From NCBI GenBank assembly GCA_016933095.1, contig JAFGBP010000042.1, positions 29,089-93,088 on the forward strand: a stretch of DNA of 64,000 nt, given 5' to 3'. Positions 1 to 8,005 of the stretch are shown here, piece by piece; positions within the stretch are counted from its first letter, which is position 1, and each line of letters begins with the position of its first letter. The translations under genes were made by a program, and so were the position numbers. Source of the stretch: Candidatus Woesearchaeota archaeon (GTDB lineage: Archaea > Nanobdellota > Nanobdellia > Woesearchaeales > SM23-78). The notes below the pieces were generated by a model, which was given only the letters and a program-made list of their open reading frames with translations, ran no database searches and was not told where the DNA came from.

Positions 1-771
1 TGCCTCTATTCGGTAGACGCTCTTGACGTTCAGGGGCTGGTATTCAAGCTCTCCGTCTTCATAGATGTAGAACCCGCCCTTTCCCAGGCTCCATGCCTCG
101 CTGAAATTGGCAGGGAAGATGGGGCCCGGGTAAACGACATTTTTTCGCTCTGCTAAATCCTTTGCTTCTACTATATGAATGTGACCGCCAGCGTAATAGT
201 CGAATCCTCTCGGAAACTCGCTTGCGCTTATCCCCCGTATCACTTTCATCTCCGTTGGGAGGAGCTCTTCGACTGTCGTGTGGAAGAGGAATATCTTAGG
301 GCCCAATGCCTGCTCCAAAGGCTCTATGTCCAGGGAATCGTATTCTTCCTGCTCCAGGCTTCCTTTCCTGCCGCCTATGCCTGTAAGCTTGGCCTTGGTC
401 TTCGGGTCCTCTGTGAAACTGAGTTTTAGCTTGCCTTCGATAACTTCTCCTTTCATGACGTTCTTCAGGAGCTCTGTCTCTTCGAGGACGTCGAGGATGG
501 TCTTCCCGCTGGCTGAGTAGTCGTGGCTTCCGGGGACGACGTAGACAGGGATGTGGGCTTGCTTCAGTTTCTTCAGCAGGATGACGGTCTCCTGCAGGTG
601 GTCTATCGCAGGTACTGCGGTGTTGAAGAGATCCCCTGCTATTATGACGAAGTCGAGTTTCTTCTCGAGAATGACGGTGATGGCTCTCCTGAAGGCTTCG
701 AGTGAGAGGTTCTTCATGAGCGGGTCTCTCCATGCTCCTATGTGGACGTCTGCTAGATGTGCGAATCGCAT
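1..771 (-). CDS. mre11: Mre11-family DNA double-strand-break repair nuclease (3' part beyond window)
   Basis: Metallophosphoesterase that works with Rad50 in end resection of DNA breaks. The frame is open for 257 codons from an ATG at 771 to the window edge, so the C-terminus is missing. Motifs seen: LADVHIGAW near residue 6 (DxH metal site), IIAGDLFNT near 45, a PGSHDYS block near 82 in the place of the family's GNHD, and YAGGHIHI near 190. This is the SbcD/Mre11 order. A TATA-like box lies about 25 bp upstream, so the transcript is probably leaderless. A rad50 gene would be expected just outside the window. Confident on family; the specific biological role is from family knowledge. Confidence 0.88.
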   Translation of the reverse strand, partial: MRFAHLADVHIGAWRDPLMKNLSLEAFRRAITVILEKKLDFVIIAGDLFNTAVPAIDHLQETVILLKKLKQAHIPVYVVPGSHDYSASGKTILDVLEETELLKNVMKGEVIEGKLKLSFTEDPKTKAKLTGIGGRKGSLEQEEYDSLDIEPLEQALGPKIFLFHTTVEELLPTEMKVIRGISASEFPRGFDYYAGGHIHIVEAKDLAERKNVVYPGPIFPANFSEAWSLGKGGFYIYEDGELEYQPLNVKSVYRIEA

Positions 772-792
772 AGGAGGAGGGGAAGCCAGAGA

Positions 793-802
793 GCTATAAA
801 AG
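793..802 (-). promoter_or_regulatory. TATA box of mre11
   Basis: CTTTTATAGC on the minus strand, centred about 26 bp from the mre11 ATG; spacing implies a leaderless mRNA. Confidence 0.5.
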
Positions 803-841
803 ATAATGTGACCACCACGAAGTAGTAAATAAAACGAAAGG

Positions 842-852
842 TTTATAAATAA
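842..852 (+). promoter_or_regulatory. TATA box of the gene at 871
   Basis: TTTATAAATA-type box about 25 bp ahead of the ATG at 871; no ribosome-binding site follows, consistent with leaderless transcription. Confidence 0.6.
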
Positions 853-870
853 GAGAATAATCCAAAAAAA

Positions 871-1398
871 ATGAGAAACATAGCAGAACTCATCATCACC
901 AATTCGCAGCCCACACCAAAAGCCCTGCACAAACTGCAAGCTCTTAATGACGACGCCCAAATCTACTTCTCACAAGCACAAAACATAGCAATGCACTACA
1001 TCGAACAAAGCACCACAATAGCTTTATTCGTACGCAGAAGAGAAAAAGATATCACTAAAACCCAAGAATTGGCGGAAACATCCGAAGGAAAGAAGAAGGA
1101 GAAAGCATACAATACTCAAAAAGAGCTTGAGAAAAGAATAGCAGAAAGAATTAAGACAAGCTTCCAGAATGGAATGGCTATTATCAAGGACTTCCACGAA
1201 GCCAATCGAGATTATCTAGTAGAATTCCTAAAAATACAAGGCATCATGGTATGTTCAGAAGAAGAAGGAGAAGTCAAATACTTCCAATTGACAACAAACC
1301 AGCCCGACCAAAAACCCACCATCCATAATCTAAGGAACAACGCAAAAAATAAAATAAGAGAAGTGGAACTCCTCGTCTCCGCATACCAAAAACCATAA
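871..1398 (+). CDS. Hypothetical helical protein
   Basis: I do not recognise this 175-residue protein. It is soluble, without signal peptide or membrane segment, and mostly charged and helical; residues about 65-105 are Lys/Glu-rich and look like a coiled coil. The ATG sits a TATA-box distance from a clear promoter, which supports expression of a real gene. It is more A-rich than the aldolase region that follows. The next gene (1413-1700, opposite strand) ends 15 bp away, so the two converge. Confidence 0.6.
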   Translation: MRNIAELIITNSQPTPKALHKLQALNDDAQIYFSQAQNIAMHYIEQSTTIALFVRRREKDITKTQELAETSEGKKKEKAYNTQKELEKRIAERIKTSFQNGMAIIKDFHEANRDYLVEFLKIQGIMVCSEEEGEVKYFQLTTNQPDQKPTIHNLRNNAKNKIREVELLVSAYQKP

Positions 1399-1412
1399 GA
1401 TTCTAATAAGGA

Positions 1413-1700
1413 TCAAAGACGCAAAGTGGCCTCTAGGAAACGAAGCTTTTCTTCCGCCTCAATAAATCGAAAAGTTCCAATAAGAGAATTAAGCTTGTCA
1501 AAATGAGCCTTGAAACTCTCCTTGATAATCTTTTCTCCCTCTTTCTCACCATAACGCTGGAGAATCTTCTCCTCGAATTGCTCGAGTTCTCTCATCAAGA
1601 CCTTGGCTTCTGCCTCTTGTTTAGCCAAAGCCTTATCCTGATCCCTAAGCCTCTTCTCCAACACATTCATAGAATATATGTGCCTTTTGAACAATCCCAT
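1413..1700 (-). CDS. Small coiled-coil protein
   Basis: A 95-residue, highly charged protein with heptad-like pattern across residues 10-60 and no cysteine. The start is supported by a GAGGTG ribosome site five bases before the ATG. It is divergent from the aldolase gene, and the palindromic TATA at 1764-1777 could serve both. Function unknown. Confidence 0.6.
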   Translation of the reverse strand: MGLFKRHIYSMNVLEKRLRDQDKALAKQEAEAKVLMRELEQFEEKILQRYGEKEGEKIIKESFKAHFDKLNSLIGTFRFIEAEEKLRFLEATLRL

Positions 1701-1763
1701 TTTTTCACCTCACAGCATTCACAAAATCGAAAGTGTTAAAATCAAGTCTAATCATAAAGATAT

Positions 1764-1777
1764 AAGTTTATAAACTT
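1764..1777. promoter_or_regulatory. Palindromic bidirectional TATA element
   Basis: AAGTTTATAAACTT is a perfect 14-bp palindrome placed between two divergent genes, so it can be read as a TATA box in either direction (toward 1829 on + and 1700 on -). Confidence 0.5.
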
Positions 1778-1828
1778 TGCCTTATAGGATTAGGTCTAAG
1801 GCTTTTGTTTTTTAAAAAGAGGTGCAGC

Positions 1829-2701
1829 TTGGCAGAAAAGGGCAATCGCGAAAGCATTATCAAACTTTACCGCAAGGCTTGGCTCGGCGGCTACGCCATC
1901 GGGGCTTTCAACTTCTCGACTATGGACCTAGTGCATGGCATACACGAGACTGCCATCGCCATGAAGGCGCCTGTGATCATCGCCACGAGCCAGGGCGAGA
2001 GGAACTTCTTCGGCTGCGAGGAGAGCGTGGCAGTCTACAACGTCCTTAAGGCAAGGCACCCACCTACGATACTGCACGCAGACCACACCAAGACGCTTGA
2101 AGAGCTGAAGAAAGTTGTAGACGCGGGCTACCCTAGCGTCCACTTCGACGGCTCAGGACTCGACTACCTGACTAACTTAGAGCAGACCAGGAAGGCGGTC
2201 GAGTACGCGCACGCCCACGACGTCTTCATCGAGGGAGAGCTCGGAGGAATCCCCGGCGGCTCGAGCCTTCACAAGGAGAGCATCAAGTCCGTCGCAAAGG
2301 AGGAGTACCTGACGCATCCTGAGCAGGCAAAGGACTTCGTCAACAGGACAGGCGTCGACTCGCTCGCCGTGAACGTGGGGAACGCCCACGGCATCTGGAA
2401 GGATGCGCCGAAGCTCGACTTCAAGAGGATCCAGAAGATAAAGGAGCTTACAGGCAAGTTCTTAGTCCTACATGGAGGTTCGGGAATAAGGCCTATCGAT
2501 TTCAGGCGCGCGATCGCCCATGGCATCACGAAGATAAACATCAACACAGAGATGAGGATCGCATTCGAGAAAGCCATAGAGCAGGGACTCGCAGAGCGGA
2601 CTGATGACACCCCTTACAAGTACCTGGGACACGCCCACGAAGCCGTGGCAAAAGTAGTGCGTGACAAGATCGTGATATTCAAGTCAGAGAAGAAGGCCTA
2701 A
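1829..2701 (+). CDS. fba: Class II fructose-bisphosphate aldolase (bacterial type)
   Basis: Reversible cleavage of fructose 1,6-bisphosphate to DHAP and glyceraldehyde 3-phosphate in glycolysis/gluconeogenesis. The N-terminal YAIGAFNFSTMD block, the HADH zinc-site motif near residue 82-85, NVGNAHG near 187 and LHGGSGI near 214 are hallmarks of the zinc-dependent class II family. At about 290 residues it has the usual length. I chose the TTG at 1829 because GAGGTG lies four bases before it; an upstream in-frame TTG at 1805 has no ribosome site. Many Euryarchaeota and Crenarchaeota use unrelated aldolases, so this gene is likely of bacterial descent. Confidence 0.9.
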   Translation: MAEKGNRESIIKLYRKAWLGGYAIGAFNFSTMDLVHGIHETAIAMKAPVIIATSQGERNFFGCEESVAVYNVLKARHPPTILHADHTKTLEELKKVVDAGYPSVHFDGSGLDYLTNLEQTRKAVEYAHAHDVFIEGELGGIPGGSSLHKESIKSVAKEEYLTHPEQAKDFVNRTGVDSLAVNVGNAHGIWKDAPKLDFKRIQKIKELTGKFLVLHGGSGIRPIDFRRAIAHGITKININTEMRIAFEKAIEQGLAERTDDTPYKYLGHAHEAVAKVVRDKIVIFKSEKKA

Positions 2702-2828
2702 AATAACAAAAAAAAGAGCGCATCAATGGAATGCAATATCCGCATTGAAACGCTGTCAGGGACGCCTCACCCAACATCGTCATGAGCAGGAAAAAGTTTT
2801 TTAAACTGAGAGGTGTTACCTTTCTCGC

Positions 2829-3104
2829 ATGGCATATACTTGGGACCAGTATACGAAGGAAGAACAGGATGAATGGGAGGAGATGAACAGGAAAGCACTG
2901 GAATCTTATCGCGGATATGAACCAAAAAGCGACAGTATAACTCCCACACACCATATTCATGAGGCAATCCGACCGACATCCTTCGATCCTGAACATCTCA
3001 TGCGTTTTAATCTTCTCCATCCGGCCGATAAGAAAATCAAAGCACCAACATCCCTTCTTAAGAAAAGCCTGGATTATCTCGTGAACATTTACCGAAGGCT
3101 TTGA
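2829..3104 (+). CDS. Small hypothetical acidic protein
   Basis: A 91-residue soluble protein, rich in Asp/Glu, Tyr and His in its first half; not recognised. A TATA-like TTTTTTAAAC lies about 30 bp before the ATG and a GAGAGGTG sits 10 bases before it. Shorter opposite-strand frames overlap but have poorer composition. Moderate confidence that it is a gene. Confidence 0.5.
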   Translation: MAYTWDQYTKEEQDEWEEMNRKALESYRGYEPKSDSITPTHHIHEAIRPTSFDPEHLMRFNLLHPADKKIKAPTSLLKKSLDYLVNIYRRL

Positions 3105-3169
3105 ACTTGTCCTGAAAGGGAGCAGGCCATCTTCAGGCATCAAAAAATAAGGGTTATGAGAGAATCGCC

Positions 3170-4156
3170 TCAGTCGAATGGGAAGTAAGCAATCCTCACG
3201 GCGACGTACACGACGTACATCAGTATGAGCATGAACGCACCCCAGCGGTTGAGCTTCTTCTGGTGAGAGAGTATCCATACCAGCAGTATGACTGCCGAGA
3301 TTGCCTTCATTGGCAGGTCCCAGAACAGGATTGGGTAAGGAACATAATAAGATGAGATTAGCCCGCCGAGGCCTATGCCGAACAGAGGATTCACGATGTT
3401 GCTCCCTATGAGGGTCCCTACGGCGAGCCCGGTCGCCTTCTTCCTCGCGCTTATGATGGCTGTGAAGAGCTCTGGAAGGGCAGAAGCGACTCCCAATGTC
3501 AAGACCCCGATCAGGCTTCCTCCTACGCCCGTCTTGAGGACGACGTATTCGGTCACGTCCAAGGTTATTATGCTACTGAAGAGAAGCACGAGAAGCCCGG
3601 CACAGGTCAGCAGGATCTCCTTTATCACGTGGACCTTGCGCTCTTCCTCTGATATCTCCTCTTTCGGCTCTGAGATGTACAGGTAGAACAGGTACACTCC
3701 AAACAATCCCAGGAGGATGGCTCCATCTATCCTGGATATCTGGCCATCCCATCCGAGCCCCAAGACAAGCAAGGTCGTCACGATGAGCAAGGAATAGCTT
3801 GTCTGCAGGAAGCTCTTCGGGAAATGGACCGTCCCTATTATCAGGATGGCAACCCCAAGGATAAGAGTCTGCTGGACGACGTCCGATCCGATATTCGCCC
3901 CGACGACAGTCGCAGAAGCGATCCTGTAATCCATATGGCCCGCTAGGATGCCGAAAGACGCGACCAGGTGAGAGCCGATCTCCGGAAGGCTCGTCCCGAT
4001 GGAGAGGACCGTAAGGCCGATAAACGTGTTCGAGACCCCGAAGTGATGGGCGATCCTTATCAGCTTGTCGACGACGTAGTTGGCGCTCAATACAAGCACG
4101 ACTATCGCGAGGAAGCCGAAGGCCACGTTGTTCCAGAAAGAATCGAACAGTATCAT
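3170..4156 (-). CDS. Sodium/calcium antiporter (CaCA family)
   Basis: Integral membrane exchanger, probably expelling Ca2+ (or another cation) using a Na+ or H+ gradient. The 328-residue protein has about ten membrane helices in two inverted halves, each with the conserved alpha-repeat: GTSLPEIGSHLVAS plus GANIGSDV in the first, GVASALPELFTAI plus GTLIGSNIVNP in the second. The acidic residues of both repeats, which bind cations, are kept. A short hydrophilic Glu-rich loop (near residue 165) separates the halves. Length and layout match the YrbG-like branch. Substrate is not decided by sequence. Confidence 0.9.
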   Translation of the reverse strand: MILFDSFWNNVAFGFLAIVVLVLSANYVVDKLIRIAHHFGVSNTFIGLTVLSIGTSLPEIGSHLVASFGILAGHMDYRIASATVVGANIGSDVVQQTLILGVAILIIGTVHFPKSFLQTSYSLLIVTTLLVLGLGWDGQISRIDGAILLGLFGVYLFYLYISEPKEEISEEERKVHVIKEILLTCAGLLVLLFSSIITLDVTEYVVLKTGVGGSLIGVLTLGVASALPELFTAIISARKKATGLAVGTLIGSNIVNPLFGIGLGGLISSYYVPYPILFWDLPMKAISAVILLVWILSHQKKLNRWGAFMLILMYVVYVAVRIAYFPFD

Positions 4157-4217
4157 GGGATAAACTGAGAAATGATTATTTAAAAAGTTTATCTTGAAAG
4201 AGAAAATCCTGAAAAGA

Positions 4218-4826
4218 TTACTCTACAGGGATCATCTCGCCGCCGGTGCTCTGGGCAATCCTCTCAAGATCCAGTTGGGTTGACGTTGATACGCCAACCG
4301 GCACAAAGGAAAGCTTCACGCCGTTCTGCTTTGCATAATCCAGAACCGTCCTGGTAGAGACAAGTTCTTCGTTATTCGCACCATCCGTCAAGGTTATGAC
4401 CTTCTCATAAGGCTTCTTCCCCATCACATAATTGATGGAAGTGAGCATGGGCGTGCCGCAATCAGCTTTCACATCCTCAATGAACATGCCATCCTTGCCT
4501 CCGGCACAACCGCTGAAAACATAGACATCAGCCCCGACCGGAAATGGAAACTTCTTCAGGACGTCGATCTTTCTCACGTCCTCTCCTTTATTGTCCTTGA
4601 TAACGTCGCTCATGGAGCCTGATATGTCAAGAAGATAAGCGACTCCGGCCTTCTTATCAGGGTTCGCCTTGTGAAGGGCCTCTGCCACGGGATTATCATA
4701 AGCCTCCATAAGCCCAGGAACAGGCACGACAACCTTAGAAACATAATCCTCTGCCCTGCAAGACATGCATAACCCGGCCGCCAGCAACGACGCCGGAACC
4801 ATCAACTTCGCAACCAAACTCTTCAT
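4218..4826 (-). CDS. Secreted von Willebrand factor A domain protein
   Basis: A 202-residue protein with an N-terminal signal segment (residues 1-24, hydrophobic, ending in a Cys-containing LCMSCRA stretch that may be a lipobox) followed by one VWA domain. The metal-ion-dependent adhesion site is visible: DISGSMSD near residue 70 and a TLTDGAN loop near 150. Such domains bind protein partners at the cell surface. I start at the internal ATG (4826) because it begins the signal peptide and is preceded by GGTGATG; a longer frame to 4883 exists. Stands alone in its operon. Confidence 0.75.
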   Translation of the reverse strand: MKSLVAKLMVPASLLAAGLCMSCRAEDYVSKVVVPVPGLMEAYDNPVAEALHKANPDKKAGVAYLLDISGSMSDVIKDNKGEDVRKIDVLKKFPFPVGADVYVFSGCAGGKDGMFIEDVKADCGTPMLTSINYVMGKKPYEKVITLTDGANNEELVSTRTVLDYAKQNGVKLSFVPVGVSTSTQLDLERIAQSTGGEMIPVE

Positions 4827-5045
4827 AACAGCATCACCGAAGCAAAGGAAAGATATGCAGTTTATAAAATAAGCGGAAAACAAGAGAAAAGGTCCGGGAA
4901 TCCGATAAACCGAAAGAAATCACAGGACAACAGAAATGCTTACATTTCTGAGTCTACTGACTTCATCACTAGACACACTGGACAATCCCGCGCAACCCTT
5001 AAAAACTCTTCTCCTTCGCCAATCCTGTTTCATCAGGAGGACAAG

Positions 5046-5693
5046 ATGAAAACAGAATTGAGTCCAGAACTGGCAGAGTTTGTAGGCATTGTCATGGGAG
5101 ATGGATATATCTATTTGAATAAAGGCAAGTATCTTCTAGGCATTGTGGGGCATCCAAAAAAAGACAGAGCGCATTTCAAGCACATTAATGATCTTATCAT
5201 GTCCCTTTTCCAGCATAAACCTACGATTGTCACAAGAGCCAGAGGATTAAGACTTACTCTTTACTCAAAGCAAGCATGCACTCTCTTAACAAAAGAAATC
5301 GGTCTTGTTCACGGCAAAGGTAAGGGAGAAAACGTGACAATTCCACAAGTATTCCTGAAGGACGATTCTCTTCTTAATAGTTTAATTAGAGGCTTATTCG
5401 ATACGGATGGTAGCATCTTCACGTCCAACAAGAAAGGAGCACCCGATTATCCCACAATAGAATTGACAACCACAAGCATCCGCTTAGCAGAACAAGTCAG
5501 AGACATTCTCATAAAAAAAGGCTTCAGGGTGGCTAATGTCCGGAGGTACAAATCAAAAAGAAGCGTTCTGGATACACACAAAGTCTCGTTGTACGGACAT
5601 AAGAACATGATGTTATGGAGAGAAATAATCGGATTCTCCAACTCTTACAAGCAAGAGAGATTAAGAAGAATAAGTGGGTCGGGCGTGATTTGA
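5046..5693 (+). CDS. Free-standing LAGLIDADG homing endonuclease
   Basis: Sequence-specific DNA endonuclease of the intron/intein homing type. Two LAGLIDADG motifs are present in one chain: LAEFVGIVMGDGYI near residue 10 and LIRGLFDTDGSI near 114, so it should act as a monomer. It is 215 residues and has no intein splicing blocks. A ribosome site (AGGAGGACAAG) directly precedes the ATG. The last six codons and stop overlap, in antisense, the 3' end of the tRNA-Phe gene. The overlap makes the tRNA gene, which carries introns, the obvious candidate homing target; that is inference. Confidence 0.88.
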   Translation: MKTELSPELAEFVGIVMGDGYIYLNKGKYLLGIVGHPKKDRAHFKHINDLIMSLFQHKPTIVTRARGLRLTLYSKQACTLLTKEIGLVHGKGKGENVTIPQVFLKDDSLLNSLIRGLFDTDGSIFTSNKKGAPDYPTIELTTTSIRLAEQVRDILIKKGFRVANVRRYKSKRSVLDTHKVSLYGHKNMMLWREIIGFSNSYKQERLRRISGSGVI

Positions 5694-5838
5694 ACACGCG
5701 ACATTCCGTGCCAGACACCATTCCTGTTATCTGACTCCACGGTCTTCAGCCGTCTAAGCTGCAAATCCGGTTTCCCTGAAATGCATGTGCTCTCCTTAGA
5801 CGAGTGATGATCCAGCTCTCAGTCTGAGCTACCGACCC
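5675..5838 (-). tRNA. tRNA-Phe (GAA) interrupted by three apparent introns
   Basis: The 164-nt gene has perfect outer arms: acceptor GGGTCGG/CCGACCC with discriminator A, and T-arm GCGTG-TTCAAAT-CACGC. A 73-nt cloverleaf with CTGAAGA anticodon loop (GAA) forms only if three segments are removed: 5796-5820 (25 nt, D-loop, just before G18G19), 5753-5785 (33 nt, inside the anticodon 5' stem) and about 5700-5732 (33 nt, variable loop). After removal the D-stem (GCTC/GAGC) and the anticodon stem (CACGG/CCGTG) pair perfectly. Exact boundaries are uncertain by a few bases and bulge-helix-bulge structures were not proven. Confidence 0.72.
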
Positions 5839-5886
5839 GTTATGCTAAGTAAAAATAGTTTCTTTATAAAGCTTACTCAAAAAATA

Positions 5887-6276
5887 TTATCGGGCGTTCA
5901 TATCCATATAAGCATATCCCTCGCAGCCATCGGGTTTCAGATGCGCGATGACATCATTTGTTGTGCTGTAACCTACGAAGGACTTTAATCGGTCGCGTAA
6001 TGTTTGTCTGCGCGAGAATTCCAGTATGGTTCCATGAAGTATGTTTTTGTATTCTTCAGAAACGTCTTTCACTTGCCAACCCGCCCGCCGGTATCTTTCC
6101 ACAAAATAGCCGCTTAATACACTTCCAGGGATAAGCGTATGTTCTAATACAATGCGTACGGTCGTCTTATCGAGCGGTTTGCCGCTTAACTTTCGTATAA
6201 GCGCCGAATCGACTCTTTCCGTCAGCTCTTGCCATTGTTGTTCCCCGGCCAAAGCTTCTTCTGGTGTCACAACCAT
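5887..6276 (-). CDS. Hypothetical protein
   Basis: A 129-residue soluble protein, not recognised. It has a mixed alpha/beta look, with one cysteine and no membrane segment. A GAGGTGAG ribosome site lies about 14 bases before the chosen ATG; another ATG eight bases upstream is out of frame. It follows glyS in the same direction after 29 bp and could share its transcript. Confidence 0.5.
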   Translation of the reverse strand: MVVTPEEALAGEQQWQELTERVDSALIRKLSGKPLDKTTVRIVLEHTLIPGSVLSGYFVERYRRAGWQVKDVSEEYKNILHGTILEFSRRQTLRDRLKSFVGYSTTNDVIAHLKPDGCEGYAYMDMNAR

Positions 6277-6305
6277 TTTCGCATATCCCTCACCTCTTAT
6301 GACAA

Positions 6306-7925
6306 TTAAATGCCCTCGAACTTCTTCTCGCCTGCGAGGAGCTTCCTGATGACGTCCTTCAGCTCGGATGTCTTCACTCTCACCTGCTTCTCAGTGTCCC
6401 TGTCTCGAAGAGTGACTGTCTCTTCCCCTTCGAGCGTCTCGTAGTCGACTGTGATGCAGTAGGCAGTCCCTGCCTCTGCGGCGCGCAGGTATCTCCGTCC
6501 GATGGCTCCGGTCTCGTCGTAAGAGCATACCATGTCTTTCCTTAAATCCTGGAATATCGCCATCGCGACCTTGACCAGCTCCGGCTTCTTCATCAATGGG
6601 AAGACCGATACTGGTATCGGACTCATCTGGTATGGTATCTTAAGCGTAGTCTTCCCTTCGTCGACCGCTTTCTGGTCGTAGAAGTTGTCCAGGATGGCGA
6701 ACGTCGGCCTGTCAGAGCCGAACGCTATCTCGAGCACGTGAGGGATGTACTTCTCTTTTGATTCCTCGTCGAATGACTTGAGCTCTGTGCCGCTGAACTT
6801 GGCGTGCTGGGTGAGGTCGTAGTCAGTCCTGTCGTGCACTCCGCACATCTCTACCCATCCGAAGCTCTTGGTCTTGACTTCCACGTCCCATGCGTCGTCG
6901 GCGTAGAACGCCTTCTCATCCGGGAAGTGTTGCCTCATCCTGATGTGGCTGTCTGGTATGCCAATGTTCTTGAAGAACTTGTAAGCGAGATTGATTGCCC
7001 AGGCGTATGCCTGGCTCTTGAAGTATTTCTTCTCAAGCGCGTGCTTGAGTGAGATCTTCTTGACTGCTTCTGCTTTCTCCTGGCTCTTGTAGTCCCAGAG
7101 CGGCAGCTCGTCATTTGCGACTGCCTTGAAGCGGTCGAAGTTGTTCTTGAGCTCTTTCTTTATGAAGAACTGCGCTTCTGCCTGCGTGAACTCGCGCCCC
7201 CGTACTACGTGCTGCCTCGGGCTGATCTCGTTCCTGAAGGCTTTTCCGATCTGGAAGACTCCGAAGGCCGGCTTCTTCCTGAAGTAGTCGACATACCTTA
7301 GGAAGGGCAGGTATGTGGTAGTCGCGGTCTCTGGCCGATTGTAGGCTTCTGTGTCGATGCCTATCGTGGTCCTCATCATGAGGTCGTGGTTCTTGATCTC
7401 TTCCTTGAGCGCTCCGCCGCACGACGGGCAGGCAATCTTGTGCTTCTTTATGAAATCCAGGAACTGCTTGTGCTCCTTGAAGTGCCTGGTCTCAGGGTTA
7501 TCCCCCAACAGGTGGTCTAGCCTGTGGTTGGCGTTGCATTTTGAACAGGTGATGATTGCGTCTGAGAATCCTGCGAGGTGGCCTGATGCCTCCCATACTT
7601 TCCGCTCCATCACGATCGGGCACTCAACCTCTAAGAAGCTCTCTGATCCAAAGGTCTTCCTGATCATGTTCTCGACGTTGTTCTTGAGGAGCTTTCCTAA
7701 AGGCCCGTATGTGTAGAATCCTGCGACGCCGCCATATATCTCTGGCTCGGGCCCCCAGACAAATCCCTTCCTCTGCAGGAAGCTTACGAGTTCCTGGACA
7801 GGGTCGGCCTTGACAGGCTTAGCTGGCTTTGGAGCGTTCTCAGGCTTTGCCTTGTGCTCTGCCTCGTGTTCCTTGGCGTGCTCTTTGTGAGCCTCCTTGG
7901 CGTGGGGCTCATTCTTATCCGTCAT
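6306..7925 (-). CDS. glyS: Glycyl-tRNA synthetase, alpha2 archaeal/eukaryal type
   Basis: Charges tRNA-Gly with glycine. It is a class II synthetase: the GGVAGFYTYGPLG block near residue 60, FRNEISPRQHVVRGREFTQAE (motif 2 region) and the C-terminal anticodon-binding domain with DETGAIGRRYLRAAE and CITVDYE are all readable. Two Cys pairs (CSKCN and CPSCGG) could bind zinc in the insertion. Residues about 5-45 form a Lys/Glu/Ala/Pro low-complexity extension rich in His and of unknown purpose. ATG at 7925 is chosen over a TTG at 7934 because the TATA box lies about 28 bp upstream, giving a leaderless transcript. Confidence 0.93.
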   Translation of the reverse strand: MTDKNEPHAKEAHKEHAKEHEAEHKAKPENAPKPAKPVKADPVQELVSFLQRKGFVWGPEPEIYGGVAGFYTYGPLGKLLKNNVENMIRKTFGSESFLEVECPIVMERKVWEASGHLAGFSDAIITCSKCNANHRLDHLLGDNPETRHFKEHKQFLDFIKKHKIACPSCGGALKEEIKNHDLMMRTTIGIDTEAYNRPETATTTYLPFLRYVDYFRKKPAFGVFQIGKAFRNEISPRQHVVRGREFTQAEAQFFIKKELKNNFDRFKAVANDELPLWDYKSQEKAEAVKKISLKHALEKKYFKSQAYAWAINLAYKFFKNIGIPDSHIRMRQHFPDEKAFYADDAWDVEVKTKSFGWVEMCGVHDRTDYDLTQHAKFSGTELKSFDEESKEKYIPHVLEIAFGSDRPTFAILDNFYDQKAVDEGKTTLKIPYQMSPIPVSVFPLMKKPELVKVAMAIFQDLRKDMVCSYDETGAIGRRYLRAAEAGTAYCITVDYETLEGEETVTLRDRDTEKQVRVKTSELKDVIRKLLAGEKKFEGI

Positions 7926-7946
7926 AGAGGTCAAAGAGTCGGGAGG

Positions 7947-7957
7947 CTTTTATAAAA
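7947..7957 (-). promoter_or_regulatory. TATA box of glyS
   Basis: TTTTATAAAAG on the minus strand about 28 bp before the glyS ATG; no ribosome site between, so probably leaderless. Confidence 0.6.
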
Positions 7958-8005
7958 CTTATCACTTTTGGCAATAAGAATGTGAAACGCGCTGGGTTTT
8001 ATCCC

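Noticed and set aside
2679..3278. Long minus-strand open frame of 199 codons
   Set aside because: It is the shadow of the antiporter end and the small plus-strand gene, with a non-protein-like composition and no start signal.
5675..5838. Reading the tRNA as a Leu/Ser type with long variable arm, or as a CTA suppressor (pyrrolysine-like) tRNA
   Set aside because: Neither gives paired D- and anticodon stems; the Phe reading with three removed segments pairs every stem.
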